Origin: a virus
IMG/VR virus record: IMGVR_UViG_3300028785_000030
Coordinates: 1 to 33,486 of that record
Reading direction: 5' to 3' (one strand)
Length of the DNA stretch: 33,486 bases
Below the pieces are notes generated by a model that worked only from the letters and a program-made list of their open reading frames with translations, was not told the origin of the DNA and did not search any database. The first letter of the stretch is position 1. Each line of letters starts with the position of its first letter. Below, piece after piece: positions 5,852 through 13,848 of this stretch. Both the position numbers and the translations under genes were made by a program.

Positions 5852-5858
5852 AGTTTGT

Positions 5859-6545
5859 ATGGGCTTGCCTGGCGGCGATCTCATCTGGCTGGCGATCTCC
5901 CCATCCTCTTCCAAGGGTAAGCATGGGTCGAGGTCGCCAGCCGTTCTATTTTCCCTTGCAATCCAACTGCAAGCGTCGTACAGTAAATTCATGTCCACGG
6001 TAGCCGTCTCGATCATCTCCGTCTTCGCCAGTTTCATCCTGCTCATCATCGTCTTGGGGCTTGCCGCGCTGATTATTCTCCATCTCCGGGCGCAGAAGGC
6101 GAACAAGGAACTCGCCGCCTTTCTGACGCAATACAAGACGGACTTGACCGTCCTTGTCGATGGCGCGCGGTCGAGCTTCACCGGCATCCGGCAGGAGATC
6201 AAGACCTCGCAGGAGAGGCAGGATAAGCTCTTGGCGGCTGCGCTCAAGGCGCACGATGCTGGATTCCGCGATGCCATCGGCAAATTCAACCCTACAGCGC
6301 TGGAGGCGGCTTCGATCAAGATTTTCAATGCGTCCGCAACGCTGGTGAGGGTTGCCAGCACACTTCAGGCTCTCTTGGTGACGCACGAGGTTCCCGAAGG
6401 CGCGGCGGACTTGCTCCCCGAAGAGTACGCGGCTGGCGATACGATATACTCCAGCATTAGCGAGTCAGCGCGGCTCGATCAGGCTGACCAGAGGGCGCAA
6501 TCGGAAGATGATGCGCCATTGTTCTCTGGGGTGGCGGCGGAATGA
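5859..6545 (+). CDS. Membrane-anchored coiled-coil protein ahead of the terminase genes
   Basis: From ATG 5859 the product is 228 residues; an alternative ATG at 5991 (184 residues) would place the membrane segment at the very N-terminus, but neither has a Shine-Dalgarno sequence and only 5859 has a promoter placed for a leaderless start. Residues 46-76 (STVAVSIISVFASFILL... IILHL) are one clear transmembrane helix. It is followed by about 100 residues of charged, probably coiled-coil helix (QKANKELAAFLTQYKTDL...) and an acidic tail. One anchor plus a long soluble helix suits a spanin-like, holin-associated or membrane-scaffold role, but nothing proves it. It heads the packaging/head operon and overlaps the next gene (ATGA). 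Confidence 0.55.
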   Translation: MGLPGGDLIWLAISPSSSKGKHGSRSPAVLFSLAIQLQASYSKFMSTVAVSIISVFASFILLIIVLGLAALIILHLRAQKANKELAAFLTQYKTDLTVLVDGARSSFTGIRQEIKTSQERQDKLLAAALKAHDAGFRDAIGKFNPTALEAASIKIFNASATLVRVASTLQALLVTHEVPEGAADLLPEEYAAGDTIYSSISESARLDQADQRAQSEDDAPLFSGVAAE

Positions 6546-6892
6546 AGGCGACTGTCGGCACGACGTTTACGGTGGAGTCCACTTCCTGCAATCCGCATCT
6601 CTGTGGATTCATCCAATTCCGTGTGTCCGAAGAAAAACTGGAGGTCAGATGGGAAGGCGAGGAGGAATGGCAGGAGATGCCGTGGTACGAGGTGATGGTA
6701 TGCCTCTCTGAACCAAACCCAGCAACCAAGATAGACCTCATCCGGCTAAAAGAAGCGGCAGAGCAAGAGGGATTCAAGTTTGGTTACGAGCAAGGGAAAG
6801 AGGCGGCGCGTAGGGAGGGTGCCCTGATCGACGGAGAGGCCGCTTTCAAACGATTCGAACTCTACGTGGAAAACAGGAAAGTACCGGCATAG
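6542..6892 (+). CDS. Hypothetical protein upstream of small terminase
   Basis: ATG at 6542 overlaps the previous stop. The 116-residue product has an N-terminal beta-rich part (ATVGTTFTVESTSC, RWEGEEEWQEMPWYEV) and a helical C-terminal half (IRLKEAAEQEGFKFGYEQGK). No known family is recognised. Position between a membrane protein and the terminase pair suggests expression with the packaging genes. Confidence 0.55.
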   Translation: MKATVGTTFTVESTSCNPHLCGFIQFRVSEEKLEVRWEGEEEWQEMPWYEVMVCLSEPNPATKIDLIRLKEAAEQEGFKFGYEQGKEAARREGALIDGEAAFKRFELYVENRKVPA

Positions 6893-6895
6893 GCA

Positions 6896-7564
6896 ATGGC
6901 GACCAACACAGCACTGGCACTTTTGGAATCTCCCCCCGGCTTCATCACGAAGACGACGAAGCGGGAGCGCGAACTCTGGCTGGGGAAAAAGAAGGGCTGG
7001 ACAGACGACCAGCTTGCCGTTCGATTCAAGATGACAGAGTTGGCAGTGAAAGCCGCGATTGGGCGGCACGAACTCTGGCGCGCGCAGTTCGACAACGCGG
7101 AAGTTGATCTCGAAGTAAACCGCCTGATTATCGGCCAAGCCCTGCCGCAAGCAGCCAAAGTCCTCATCGACGGCATGAAGGCGACGACGACCGAGAATGT
7201 TGGGCGCGGCAAGAACGTCATCATGCGCAAGGTGGCCGACCACGCAACCCGGTTGAAGAGTGTCGAGATGATGAAGACCCTCATGGACACGACGCGGCCA
7301 AGGGGCGGCGGAATCCAATTCAATCAGCAAATCAATGCCGCCGGGGGCCAGCAAGACGGGGCGGTGAGCGGACGTGGATTCGATTACGAGACCCGGCTGC
7401 GCCAGATACGCGAGAGCAAGGGAATTTCCAATGACGCTGGCATACCCGACGCAGATTTTGAAGACGTAGAGCAAGGCGGGATCGCCGAAGAGTTGGCGGA
7501 GATTGGCATTGAGATCCCCGAAGAGGATGACGACGACGAGGGCGACGACGAGGGTGACGAGTGA
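6896..7564 (+). CDS. Probable terminase small subunit
   Basis: It directly precedes and overlaps (GTGA) the large terminase gene, the usual place for terS. The 222-residue product begins with a helical region containing a helix-turn-helix-like segment (WTDDQLAVRFKMTELAVKAA, about residues 37-56) that would bind the packaging site. A second helical region (IIGQALPQAAKVLIDGMKAT) probably forms the oligomer, and the long C-terminal tail is very acidic (EEDDDDEGDDEGDE), a feature seen in small terminases that contact the large subunit. Assignment rests on position and architecture; sequence conservation in this family is low. The start at 6896 lacks a strong Shine-Dalgarno sequence. Confidence 0.65.
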   Translation: MATNTALALLESPPGFITKTTKRERELWLGKKKGWTDDQLAVRFKMTELAVKAAIGRHELWRAQFDNAEVDLEVNRLIIGQALPQAAKVLIDGMKATTTENVGRGKNVIMRKVADHATRLKSVEMMKTLMDTTRPRGGGIQFNQQINAAGGQQDGAVSGRGFDYETRLRQIRESKGISNDAGIPDADFEDVEQGGIAEELAEIGIEIPEEDDDDEGDDEGDE

Positions 7565-9741
7565 GTATTGCTCGCAAAGACCCGACGTTGAACGATGCCA
7601 TCGAATACCTCGATGACCTGTACGTCCGCGCTAACAAGAACCAGAAGGTCGCCTACTCGATGCTGGACGACAGCGACAAGTCGTTTATCTACGGCGAGAC
7701 TGAGCAGTGTTTATACCTGCGCTACTACCTCGAAAATTACCACTGCATCCAAGACGAAAACGGAAACTGGAAATCGTTCTATCCGTGGTTCGAGTATCAG
7801 GAGATTCTGTACGAGGCCATCGAAGAAGAGTTGGCGGAGAACGGCCAGTGCAAGATCATCGCCGTGAAGCCGCGGCAGTCGGGAATCTCGACGTGGACCG
7901 CCGGAGCCATTTTTCACCGAACCATCTTCGTTCCGAACTCCTACTCGATGATCGTCGGTCAGAACGGCGACACGTCTGAGCATCTTTACAACATGAGCAT
8001 CAACGCCTACCACGCGCTCCCGTGGTGGATTCGCCCAGAGTTCCTCTACAAGACGAAGGGTGACGAGATTGTATTTCAGCGCGAGGATGACGCGGAACGA
8101 TCCGTGAACCCAGGACTTGGTTCGATTCTGAAGTGCTCGAACGCGATGAAGATGAGCGGAGTTGCCATCGGTCGATCACTGCGTAATCTTCACGCGAGCG
8201 AGGCGTCGAGATGGCCTGACGATGGCATGTTCGAGGCTGACATCAAGCCGTCGATGAATGCGCGCGATACGTTTGCTGTCATCGAATCCACTGGATTCGG
8301 GCGGCAAGGATTCTTCTACGATCAATGGCGCGGCTCGGTCGAGGGAGACACGGGATACCGTGCGGTCTTCATTCCTGTCTATCGGTCGAAGAAGTATTAC
8401 CTGCCGTTCAATCGCCGGAACCCGGCCAAGAACGATGCACTGCGTGACGCCTTCACGCTGCGAGACGACGAAGAAAAGTTCAACTCCCGCGTTGAGAAGG
8501 AAGAACACTTCAGCATCCCGAAAGAGTTCTGGAACTTCCATCGAATCGGTATGCTCGCCGCGAAGAGGGGACAAGCGAAAGCGGGATTCATTGAATCGTA
8601 TCCGCTAACCCCGGCGCAAGCGTTCCAAGCATCCGGCATCTGCGCGTTCGACCGTGAATCCCTCGAAGAACAGGAGATGAAGTACATCTGCAAGCCGATC
8701 TTCGCGGGTGAGATTTCGCTGGCATTCGATAACAAAACTCCGAACACAGACATGATCCGCGAGGTGATGGACGACGAGATTCTGACGAAACGAAAAAGCG
8801 ACAGGCCATCGGCACGGCTTCATGTCTGGGAGTTGCCAGAAGTCGGGGAGACGTACTACGTCGGAAGTGATTCAGCATTAGGAGTTTACGGAGGAGACTA
8901 TAGCGTGGCCTCTGTCTTCCGTTGCGGACAGGGCTCTGCTTCGGATACGCAGGTTGCCGAATGGTGGGGCCACTGCCCTCCAGAAGAGTTCGCGCGTATC
9001 AACTGCGCTCTCGGCTACTGGTACAACGGAGCGGAGGTTGCGACCGAGTATCAAGGGCCAGGCATCTCGACCGGCGACAAACTGGTGGAACTGGATTACC
9101 CGAACCTCTACCGCGAACGGATGAAGGACCGGCCCGGCGGCGCCTACAAGCCGTATTTCCACTTCGTCACAAACATCAAGACCCGCGACGCCATCATCTC
9201 GACGATGAACGAAGCCCTGCTGCACCACAACCGCAAGGGCGATCCCGGAGTAATTCTGCGCTCCGTCGAACTTCTGGACGAGATGATCGACTTCGGATCG
9301 ACCGGCGGAAGGATGGAGGGGCAGGGAAATCACGATGACTCGGTTTTCGGCCTGATGATCGCGCTCTACTGCATGAGGGAGACGACAACTCACCTCAAAG
9401 GGACGGCAAACGATCGCTCCTCATCCGAGCATGTTGGCGACATCAACGTCTATGGGGTCTACGACAACATCATGCGCCAGCGGGGGCAGTATCAGGACAG
9501 GCTGGTTGCTCTGGGCGTCATCGAAGGCAAGCCGGGGTGGACAGTGCAGCCCATCCTGATTTGCAAGGCGAACACGATGTACTCTCCGACGTATGACGAC
9601 CCAAACAGCGCGGAGTTCAAACTGCGACATGCGCATGGTTTATCATCGGATGAGATCGTGCCTGCACTGGTTTCGAGCTTCAAAGCGGCCTACGATCAAG
9701 CCGCGATTGGCGGCAACAGTTCCAACGATTCAGATTGGTAA
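7561..9741 (+). CDS. terL: Terminase large subunit (packaging ATPase-nuclease)
   Basis: The motor that pumps DNA into the prohead through the portal and cuts the concatemer. The GTG start overlaps the terS stop. In the 726-residue product the ATPase domain has a terminase-type Walker A, AVKPRQSGIST (K103-T111), and the Walker B-like LHASEAS with E214, as in terminases with HxSE in place of DE. The nuclease domain has the RNase H-like acidic residues D437 (VGSDSALG) and D446 (GGDYSV), plus QGNHDDSVFG (D592-D593). The length is on the long side for TerL. All key residues seen appear intact. It is followed after a short gap by the gene at 9758. Confidence 0.95.
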   Translation: MSIARKDPTLNDAIEYLDDLYVRANKNQKVAYSMLDDSDKSFIYGETEQCLYLRYYLENYHCIQDENGNWKSFYPWFEYQEILYEAIEEELAENGQCKIIAVKPRQSGISTWTAGAIFHRTIFVPNSYSMIVGQNGDTSEHLYNMSINAYHALPWWIRPEFLYKTKGDEIVFQREDDAERSVNPGLGSILKCSNAMKMSGVAIGRSLRNLHASEASRWPDDGMFEADIKPSMNARDTFAVIESTGFGRQGFFYDQWRGSVEGDTGYRAVFIPVYRSKKYYLPFNRRNPAKNDALRDAFTLRDDEEKFNSRVEKEEHFSIPKEFWNFHRIGMLAAKRGQAKAGFIESYPLTPAQAFQASGICAFDRESLEEQEMKYICKPIFAGEISLAFDNKTPNTDMIREVMDDEILTKRKSDRPSARLHVWELPEVGETYYVGSDSALGVYGGDYSVASVFRCGQGSASDTQVAEWWGHCPPEEFARINCALGYWYNGAEVATEYQGPGISTGDKLVELDYPNLYRERMKDRPGGAYKPYFHFVTNIKTRDAIISTMNEALLHHNRKGDPGVILRSVELLDEMIDFGSTGGRMEGQGNHDDSVFGLMIALYCMRETTTHLKGTANDRSSSEHVGDINVYGVYDNIMRQRGQYQDRLVALGVIEGKPGWTVQPILICKANTMYSPTYDDPNSAEFKLRHAHGLSSDEIVPALVSSFKAAYDQAAIGGNSSNDSDW

Positions 9742-9757
9742 AGACGAGGAGAACACT

Positions 9758-10264
9758 ATGTCAGACCGAGCAATGATGTACTGCCCAACCTGCCGAAATT
9801 TGGCGAACATCACCAGCAACGCTTCCCTTAAGGTCGTCGAACTGGTGCGCGACCCGGACGCCTTCCGCTGCGCAAACGGACACGTCTTCAAAGCCTACGC
9901 GGAACTCATGGCGATGGAGCCGGAACTAATCAAACTCATCCCGAAGGAGACTCCCGGACCGAACGATACGAAGGTAGAGGTCTGGGTCAACAAGGACATC
10001 TGGACTCAGTTCGCGGCCAAGTATCCGGCACAGGTCAACGCCACGGTCGAGTCGATTCTGCGGCTCTATCTGGTCGGCGAGCCAGTCATCATCGACGGCG
10101 GACAGGCGGCGCATCTGCGGAAACTCGGGGTCAAGAACGGCTCGGAGATGGTCGCTGCGCTCGAAGTTGCGAAGACCCTCGAAGCGCAGTTGCAGACGGC
10201 GGAAGAGAAGATTTCTCTCATGCAGTCCCTCTTCCAAGGGGCAGGCGTTCAGGCTCCGGTATGA
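9758..10264 (+). CDS. Zinc-ribbon protein between terminase and portal
   Basis: ATG 9758 follows AAGACGAGGAG at good spacing. The 168-residue product starts with a zinc-ribbon-like pair, YCPTCRNLA (about residues 8-16) and RCANGHVF (about 44-51). A middle region, VWVNKDIWTQFAAKYPAQV, is followed by an HTH-like helical part (ATVESILRLYLVGEPVIIDGG) and a C-terminal coiled coil (VAKTLEAQLQTAEEKISLMQ). It may be a DNA- or terminase-associated accessory factor, judged from position only. Its stop overlaps the start of a 22-residue peptide (ATGA at 10261). Confidence 0.65.
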   Translation: MSDRAMMYCPTCRNLANITSNASLKVVELVRDPDAFRCANGHVFKAYAELMAMEPELIKLIPKETPGPNDTKVEVWVNKDIWTQFAAKYPAQVNATVESILRLYLVGEPVIIDGGQAAHLRKLGVKNGSEMVAALEVAKTLEAQLQTAEEKISLMQSLFQGAGVQAPV

Positions 10265-10329
10265 AAAACATAATGCTCCCCTTTATCGCCATCGTGTTTG
10301 GATTTGCGTTGTATTTCTGCCTTCACTAG
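10261..10329 (+). CDS. 22-residue hydrophobic microprotein
   Basis: It starts by an ATGA overlap with the stop of the preceding gene and ends at TAG 10327-10329. The product (MKNIMLPFIAIVFGFALYFC plus two residues) is one short membrane helix with a positively charged N-terminus. Translational coupling supports expression. Short single-helix phage peptides can be small holin-like or membrane-perturbing factors; with no further evidence this is only a possibility. Confidence 0.45.
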   Translation: MKNIMLPFIAIVFGFALYFCLH

Positions 10330-10388
10330 AAATTCTCTCGCGCTAACTCCCCACTCCGCAGCCATTTCGCGGTAGGATGAAATCGACT

Positions 10389-12188
10389 ATGGCCGCTGCG
10401 GAACTACTCAACGAAACGCCGGAACAACGCCTCGAACATGAGGTGCTGGAATGGACTGAATCAGTCTACGACGAGGCGGAGCGCGAGCTTTCGGACTCGA
10501 AGGAACTCAAACTTACCGGCAAACTGATCGACTACATAGAGGGGCGCCAGTGGAGTCCGCAGGCTCGGTTTGGTCGCTCTCGCCCGGTCGAGAACCGCTT
10601 CGTTCGCCAGTTCATCGAGATGGTGGGGCAGTTGACCGACATCCTGCCGGACTTCAAAGTCACGTTCCACGACCACCCCGAAGGATTCTCGGAACTCGAA
10701 AGCCTACTGAACCAGTACATCAGCCTTTGGGCAGAGAACACCGACTTCGAGGGAGACCTCAGCCAGACCGTAATCTACGGGCTGTTGCACACCGGCTACG
10801 GGAAAGTCCAGTGGAACCCCGCGCTCGCCAACGGCTACGGCGACAACGAGTACATTCCAATCTCACCGGTCAACCTGATGGAAGTAGGCACCGACAACAA
10901 GCTCAAAGAGGCGGAGTGCGTCATCTACCGCGTCCCTGTAACCCTTCAGTACCTCAAGCGGAGGTATGGTAGTATTGCGGATTTCATCAAGCCCGATTCT
11001 AATATGCAGAACCAGCCGGCACAGATGATGCGTCCGGCGAAAATGTCGGCATCGCAGTGGTCTAAGCTCCCGAAGTCCCTCCAGAACATGCTCGGCCAGA
11101 AGAAAGACGGCATGATCGGCACGAAGTACCCCATCGCGTTGATGAAGGAGTTCTGGTTCAAGGACGATTCACAGAACGAGTCGAGCACGAGTTTCCGCGT
11201 CGGGCCGGAGAATGCGAACTGGAGCTACATCGTCGAGCCTGGAATGCCGATCTATCCGCGTGGCCGTCTCGTCGTATCGGCGGGAAGAAAGATTCTTGCG
11301 GACAGTTGCAATCCCTACTGGCACGGAAATCATCCGTTTGCGAAGTATCGACCATACCGGATGCCGTGGAGTTCCAAAGGATTGTCGGCACTTGAACCGA
11401 TGGCAGCAATTCAGAACATCCTGAACCGCATCAACGGCGGCGTGATGGATACCGTCAATGCCGCGATCGAGCCGACGCTTATTGCACCGAAGGCCGCGTT
11501 CTCTGACCAGTCGTGGGATTCGATGGACCCCGGCGCGCCCGGTGGAAAGCTGCGGTACAACAACAACACGCCGAAGATTCCTGAGTTTCGCAAGCCGCCT
11601 GAGCTTGCTTCGTACGTTCTCGCCGTCAAACAGGGACTCGAAAAAGAGCAGGACATGTCCTCCGGCTCTGCGGCGATGAACCAGTCATTGCAGAAGAAGC
11701 AGGTCCCGAGCGGCGATTCGCTCGACATGATTCTCAACAGCAAGTCCGTCAACATTCGCTTGATGGGGAAGAATCTCAAGAGCTATCTCACGGAAGTTGG
11801 CGCGATGACCGCAGCGAACATTATGCAGTTCTCGCCGGTAAAGCGCAGAGCGCAACTATTCGGCGGAACAGGGATTCTGGATTCGGATTTCACAAAGTCG
11901 TATGGCGAGATGAAACCGGCGGGAATGGAGCCGGAAGAGTTCGTGCGTTCGATGAGCTTCAGTATTCGCAAACTCAACATGGCCGCAGAGCGAAGCGAGG
12001 ATTTGACGATCGCTTTCGGACTTAGAAAAAATAAGGACATCAGCCGGACGCGACTGTTGTTGAAGCTCGATCCGAATTTCGACATCAAGCAGAACGAGCA
12101 GGAATTGCTTGCGGAAGCCATGCAGGCAGCGGGCGTTCAAGGACTCATCGGCGCGGCGGGCGGCGGACATCATGGCGGTAAGAAATAG
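10389..12188 (+). CDS. Portal protein
   Basis: Forms the dodecameric ring at the vertex through which DNA enters and leaves. About 600 residues, the usual size for P22-type and related portals, and immediately downstream of the terminase module. Typical portal text is present: YDEAERELSDSKELKLTGKL, IEGRQWSP, RPVENRFVRQFIEMVGQLTD near the N-terminus, then NPFAKYRPYRMPWSSKGLSA and the crown/stem region IQNILNRINGGVMDTVN, and a Gln/Lys/Ser-rich segment (MNQSLQKKQVPSGDSLDMIL). I place the start at ATG 10389, with AGGA upstream; ATG at 10377 is in frame but has no usable ribosome binding site. The last residues are Gly/His-rich (GGGHHGGKK). Confidence 0.9.
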   Translation: MAAAELLNETPEQRLEHEVLEWTESVYDEAERELSDSKELKLTGKLIDYIEGRQWSPQARFGRSRPVENRFVRQFIEMVGQLTDILPDFKVTFHDHPEGFSELESLLNQYISLWAENTDFEGDLSQTVIYGLLHTGYGKVQWNPALANGYGDNEYIPISPVNLMEVGTDNKLKEAECVIYRVPVTLQYLKRRYGSIADFIKPDSNMQNQPAQMMRPAKMSASQWSKLPKSLQNMLGQKKDGMIGTKYPIALMKEFWFKDDSQNESSTSFRVGPENANWSYIVEPGMPIYPRGRLVVSAGRKILADSCNPYWHGNHPFAKYRPYRMPWSSKGLSALEPMAAIQNILNRINGGVMDTVNAAIEPTLIAPKAAFSDQSWDSMDPGAPGGKLRYNNNTPKIPEFRKPPELASYVLAVKQGLEKEQDMSSGSAAMNQSLQKKQVPSGDSLDMILNSKSVNIRLMGKNLKSYLTEVGAMTAANIMQFSPVKRRAQLFGGTGILDSDFTKSYGEMKPAGMEPEEFVRSMSFSIRKLNMAAERSEDLTIAFGLRKNKDISRTRLLLKLDPNFDIKQNEQELLAEAMQAAGVQGLIGAAGGGHHGGKK

Positions 12189-12335
12189 CCGTTGATGCTT
12201 GCAGTGTGCGCCAATCCAGCGTTTTCAAGCCTAAAAAATAATTTCAAAATAATCGCTTCTCAGCGTGTGTGAGGCATTGCGTTTTGTTTTCCGTTGTAGC
12301 AACGTAAGAGGCGAGGCAGAAACAATCCGCCTGAA

Positions 12336-12353
12336 AGTCAGTGCAGGCTGACT
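12336..12353 (+). other. Stem-loop in the 5' region of the microprotein gene
   Basis: AGTCAG-6-CTGACT forms a perfect 6-bp stem in the 208-bp gap between the portal stop and the 22-residue basic gene. That gap also has an unusually A+T-rich tract (about 12227-12252) that could hold a promoter, but I see no good -35/-10 pair. Confidence 0.35.
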
Positions 12354-12396
12354 CAAATCAAACCGTGATTCGATGGGGAAACCCAAAGGAGAAACA

Positions 12397-12465
12397 ATGG
12401 CACGCAAGATCGTAAAGCGCAGCAAGAAGGAACGTAAGGCGAAGCGTCACAGCAAGCGCGGCTAA
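12397..12465 (+). CDS. 22-residue polybasic microprotein
   Basis: ATG 12397 follows AAAGGAG at ideal spacing, and the frame ends TAA 12463-12465. The product has 12 Lys/Arg and one His in 22 residues (begins MARKIVKRSKKERKAKRHSK), one of the most basic peptides possible. It sits between the portal and scaffold-like genes, where phages often encode proteins packaged with or acting on DNA. DNA binding or condensation, or electrostatic binding to the acidic scaffold or terminase tails, are plausible; none is shown. A strong hairpin with a GTAA loop follows (12491-12514). Confidence 0.6.
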   Translation: MARKIVKRSKKERKAKRHSKRG

Positions 12466-12490
12466 GTTCGCGCTGCTCCTCAACCAATCC

Positions 12491-12514
12491 GGGGGCCGGA
12501 GTAATCCGGCTCCC
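12491..12514 (+). terminator. 10-bp GNRA-loop hairpin after the microprotein gene
   Basis: GGGGGCCGGA and TCCGGCTCCC pair over 10 bp (one G-T wobble) around GTAA, a GNRA tetraloop. No T-run follows, so it is more likely an mRNA-stabilising or processing structure, or a partial attenuator that lowers head-gene expression, than a full terminator. Confidence 0.5.
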
Positions 12515-12538
12515 ACAACACGAGAGAGGCAAATTCTC

Positions 12539-12724
12539 ATGGCAACGAAATCCAAGCCTGGCCAGAGCTACACCGAAGAGTCCTTCGGCCATCGCATTCC
12601 GCAGGTCGCATTGTCGAAGGGTGGCATTGAAATCTTCGGCGACACCGTTCACGACGGCAAGCTCGGCGGCAAGCCCACGAGCGTAAACACCAAGACCGGC
12701 TACCCCGGCAACCAGAAGGCATAA
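12539..12724 (+). CDS. Small structural-region protein, unknown
   Basis: The ATG follows GAGAGG. The 61-residue product is Gly/Lys-rich (IEIFGDTVHDGKLGGKPTSV) without membrane segment or known motif. It lies between portal and scaffold-like genes and ends in TAATG with the next start. It could be a minor head or decoration protein, judged from position only. Confidence 0.55.
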   Translation: MATKSKPGQSYTEESFGHRIPQVALSKGGIEIFGDTVHDGKLGGKPTSVNTKTGYPGNQKA

Positions 12725-13080
12725 TGCCAGAGCCAGCCGCAGCCCCTCCGAATCCGTACTCGAACATGGCGTCTATGCCCGGCCCCATGCCTCCGCCCAA
12801 GAAAGACGCGGACGTTGAGGAGTTGATGAAAGGCTTCCATGGGATTTTCAAAGCCCTGAAGAAGATGGAAGCCATGAATCCAGCCCTGGCCGAGAAACTC
12901 ACCGTGGCGAAGAAGGCTATGAAGGATGCAGTCGCCAACGTTCTGAAGGGCGATCCTTCGACGCTGGACGACGACAAAGACGCAACACCTCCACCTGTAC
13001 CACCCCCTGCTGACGCATCATCGAACACCGCGACACCACCCCCTGACGTGGCGACGACGGGATCAAACACCGCAGATTAA
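12724..13080 (+). CDS. Pro-rich head-region protein with helical core, possible scaffold component
   Basis: Coupled to the previous gene by TAATG. The 118-residue product has a Pro/Met-rich start (about residues 1-25) and a central amphipathic helical region (VEELMKGFHGIFKALKKMEA..., VAKKAMKDAVANVLKG, about 30-75). The tail is Pro/Thr/Asp-rich. Low complexity around a helix, placed before a second scaffold-like gene and the capsid gene, suits an assembly cofactor. No family is recognised. Confidence 0.5.
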   Translation: MPEPAAAPPNPYSNMASMPGPMPPPKKDADVEELMKGFHGIFKALKKMEAMNPALAEKLTVAKKAMKDAVANVLKGDPSTLDDDKDATPPPVPPPADASSNTATPPPDVATTGSNTAD

Positions 13081-13101
13081 CCAAGACGAGGAGAGTGAAT
13101 T

Positions 13102-13824
13102 ATGGCAGACCTATTGACCGATCTCGAAGGGTTCCTGGGCAAAGAAGCAGCCGACAAGCTGCGCGCCACCCCCGATGCTGTGACGCGCCTTAGCCGCGCC
13201 AGCGAGATTATGAGCTTCTACGACGGCGACACCGAGACCCCTCCCACTGCGCCGCGTGTGCGCGAGGCGCCTCCCACTGTTCGTTCGGCCACTGGAGCCG
13301 GAGATGAGACCTTGGCGCAGATCATGGCGCGGCTTGACGGACTTGGAAACATCGACGAGAAGATCAAGGAAGGCGTCAACAAAATTGTCGAAGCCCGTGG
13401 CGCGGAACTCCGCAGCGGAGCAGTCGCCGACTCCATCAGGATCGTCCGAGACCTTACCCGTCTCGATGCGCGTAACCGCGCAGACTTCGGCGAGGACATG
13501 GATGACGCGAAGCTCCAGGCGCACATTGACTCCGCCACTGCTATCGGTCGCCCCTTCCGTACCGTCACCGACGCCTACGAAGACATGACGCGGCAGGCGC
13601 GGATCGACAAGCAGGTTGCCGCAGGAATTGAGTCCGGCGTCCGCGAGAAGCTCAAGGATCGCGCATCCGGTGCTGTCCCAGGAGTTACGCCGACAGCGGC
13701 AAGCCCGATGCTGACCATGCTGCACAAGAGGCCGAACGGGTCAACCGATTCAGGAACACATTTGGACAAGGCTGCGCGCGCTCTTGAGGAACGTCTCGAA
13801 TCGCGCGGAGAGCACGTAGCATAA
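13102..13824 (+). CDS. Probable capsid scaffolding protein
   Basis: ATG 13102 follows AAGACGAGGAG. It is 240 residues, directly upstream of the major capsid gene. The composition is charged and helical throughout, with a Pro/Thr/Arg linker (about 48-65), a predicted coiled coil (ETLAQIMARLDGLGNIDEKI), and a basic helical C-terminus (LDKAARALEERLESRG). Position, length and helix-rich charged sequence are those of internal scaffolding proteins, which fill the prohead and leave or are cleaved before packaging. No protease domain is seen here, so it would exit by another route or by an unseen protease. Confidence 0.6.
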   Translation: MADLLTDLEGFLGKEAADKLRATPDAVTRLSRASEIMSFYDGDTETPPTAPRVREAPPTVRSATGAGDETLAQIMARLDGLGNIDEKIKEGVNKIVEARGAELRSGAVADSIRIVRDLTRLDARNRADFGEDMDDAKLQAHIDSATAIGRPFRTVTDAYEDMTRQARIDKQVAAGIESGVREKLKDRASGAVPGVTPTAASPMLTMLHKRPNGSTDSGTHLDKAARALEERLESRGEHVA

Positions 13825-13848
13825 CGATTTTTAACGGAGGCAATTCCA

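Noticed and set aside
5890-5945. tRNA-like CTTCCAAG loop (possible tRNA-Gly anticodon)
   Set aside because: Anticodon stem pairs only over three positions and no D-arm, T-loop (TTCGA) or acceptor pairing is present; the segment repeats at 5773 without tRNA features.
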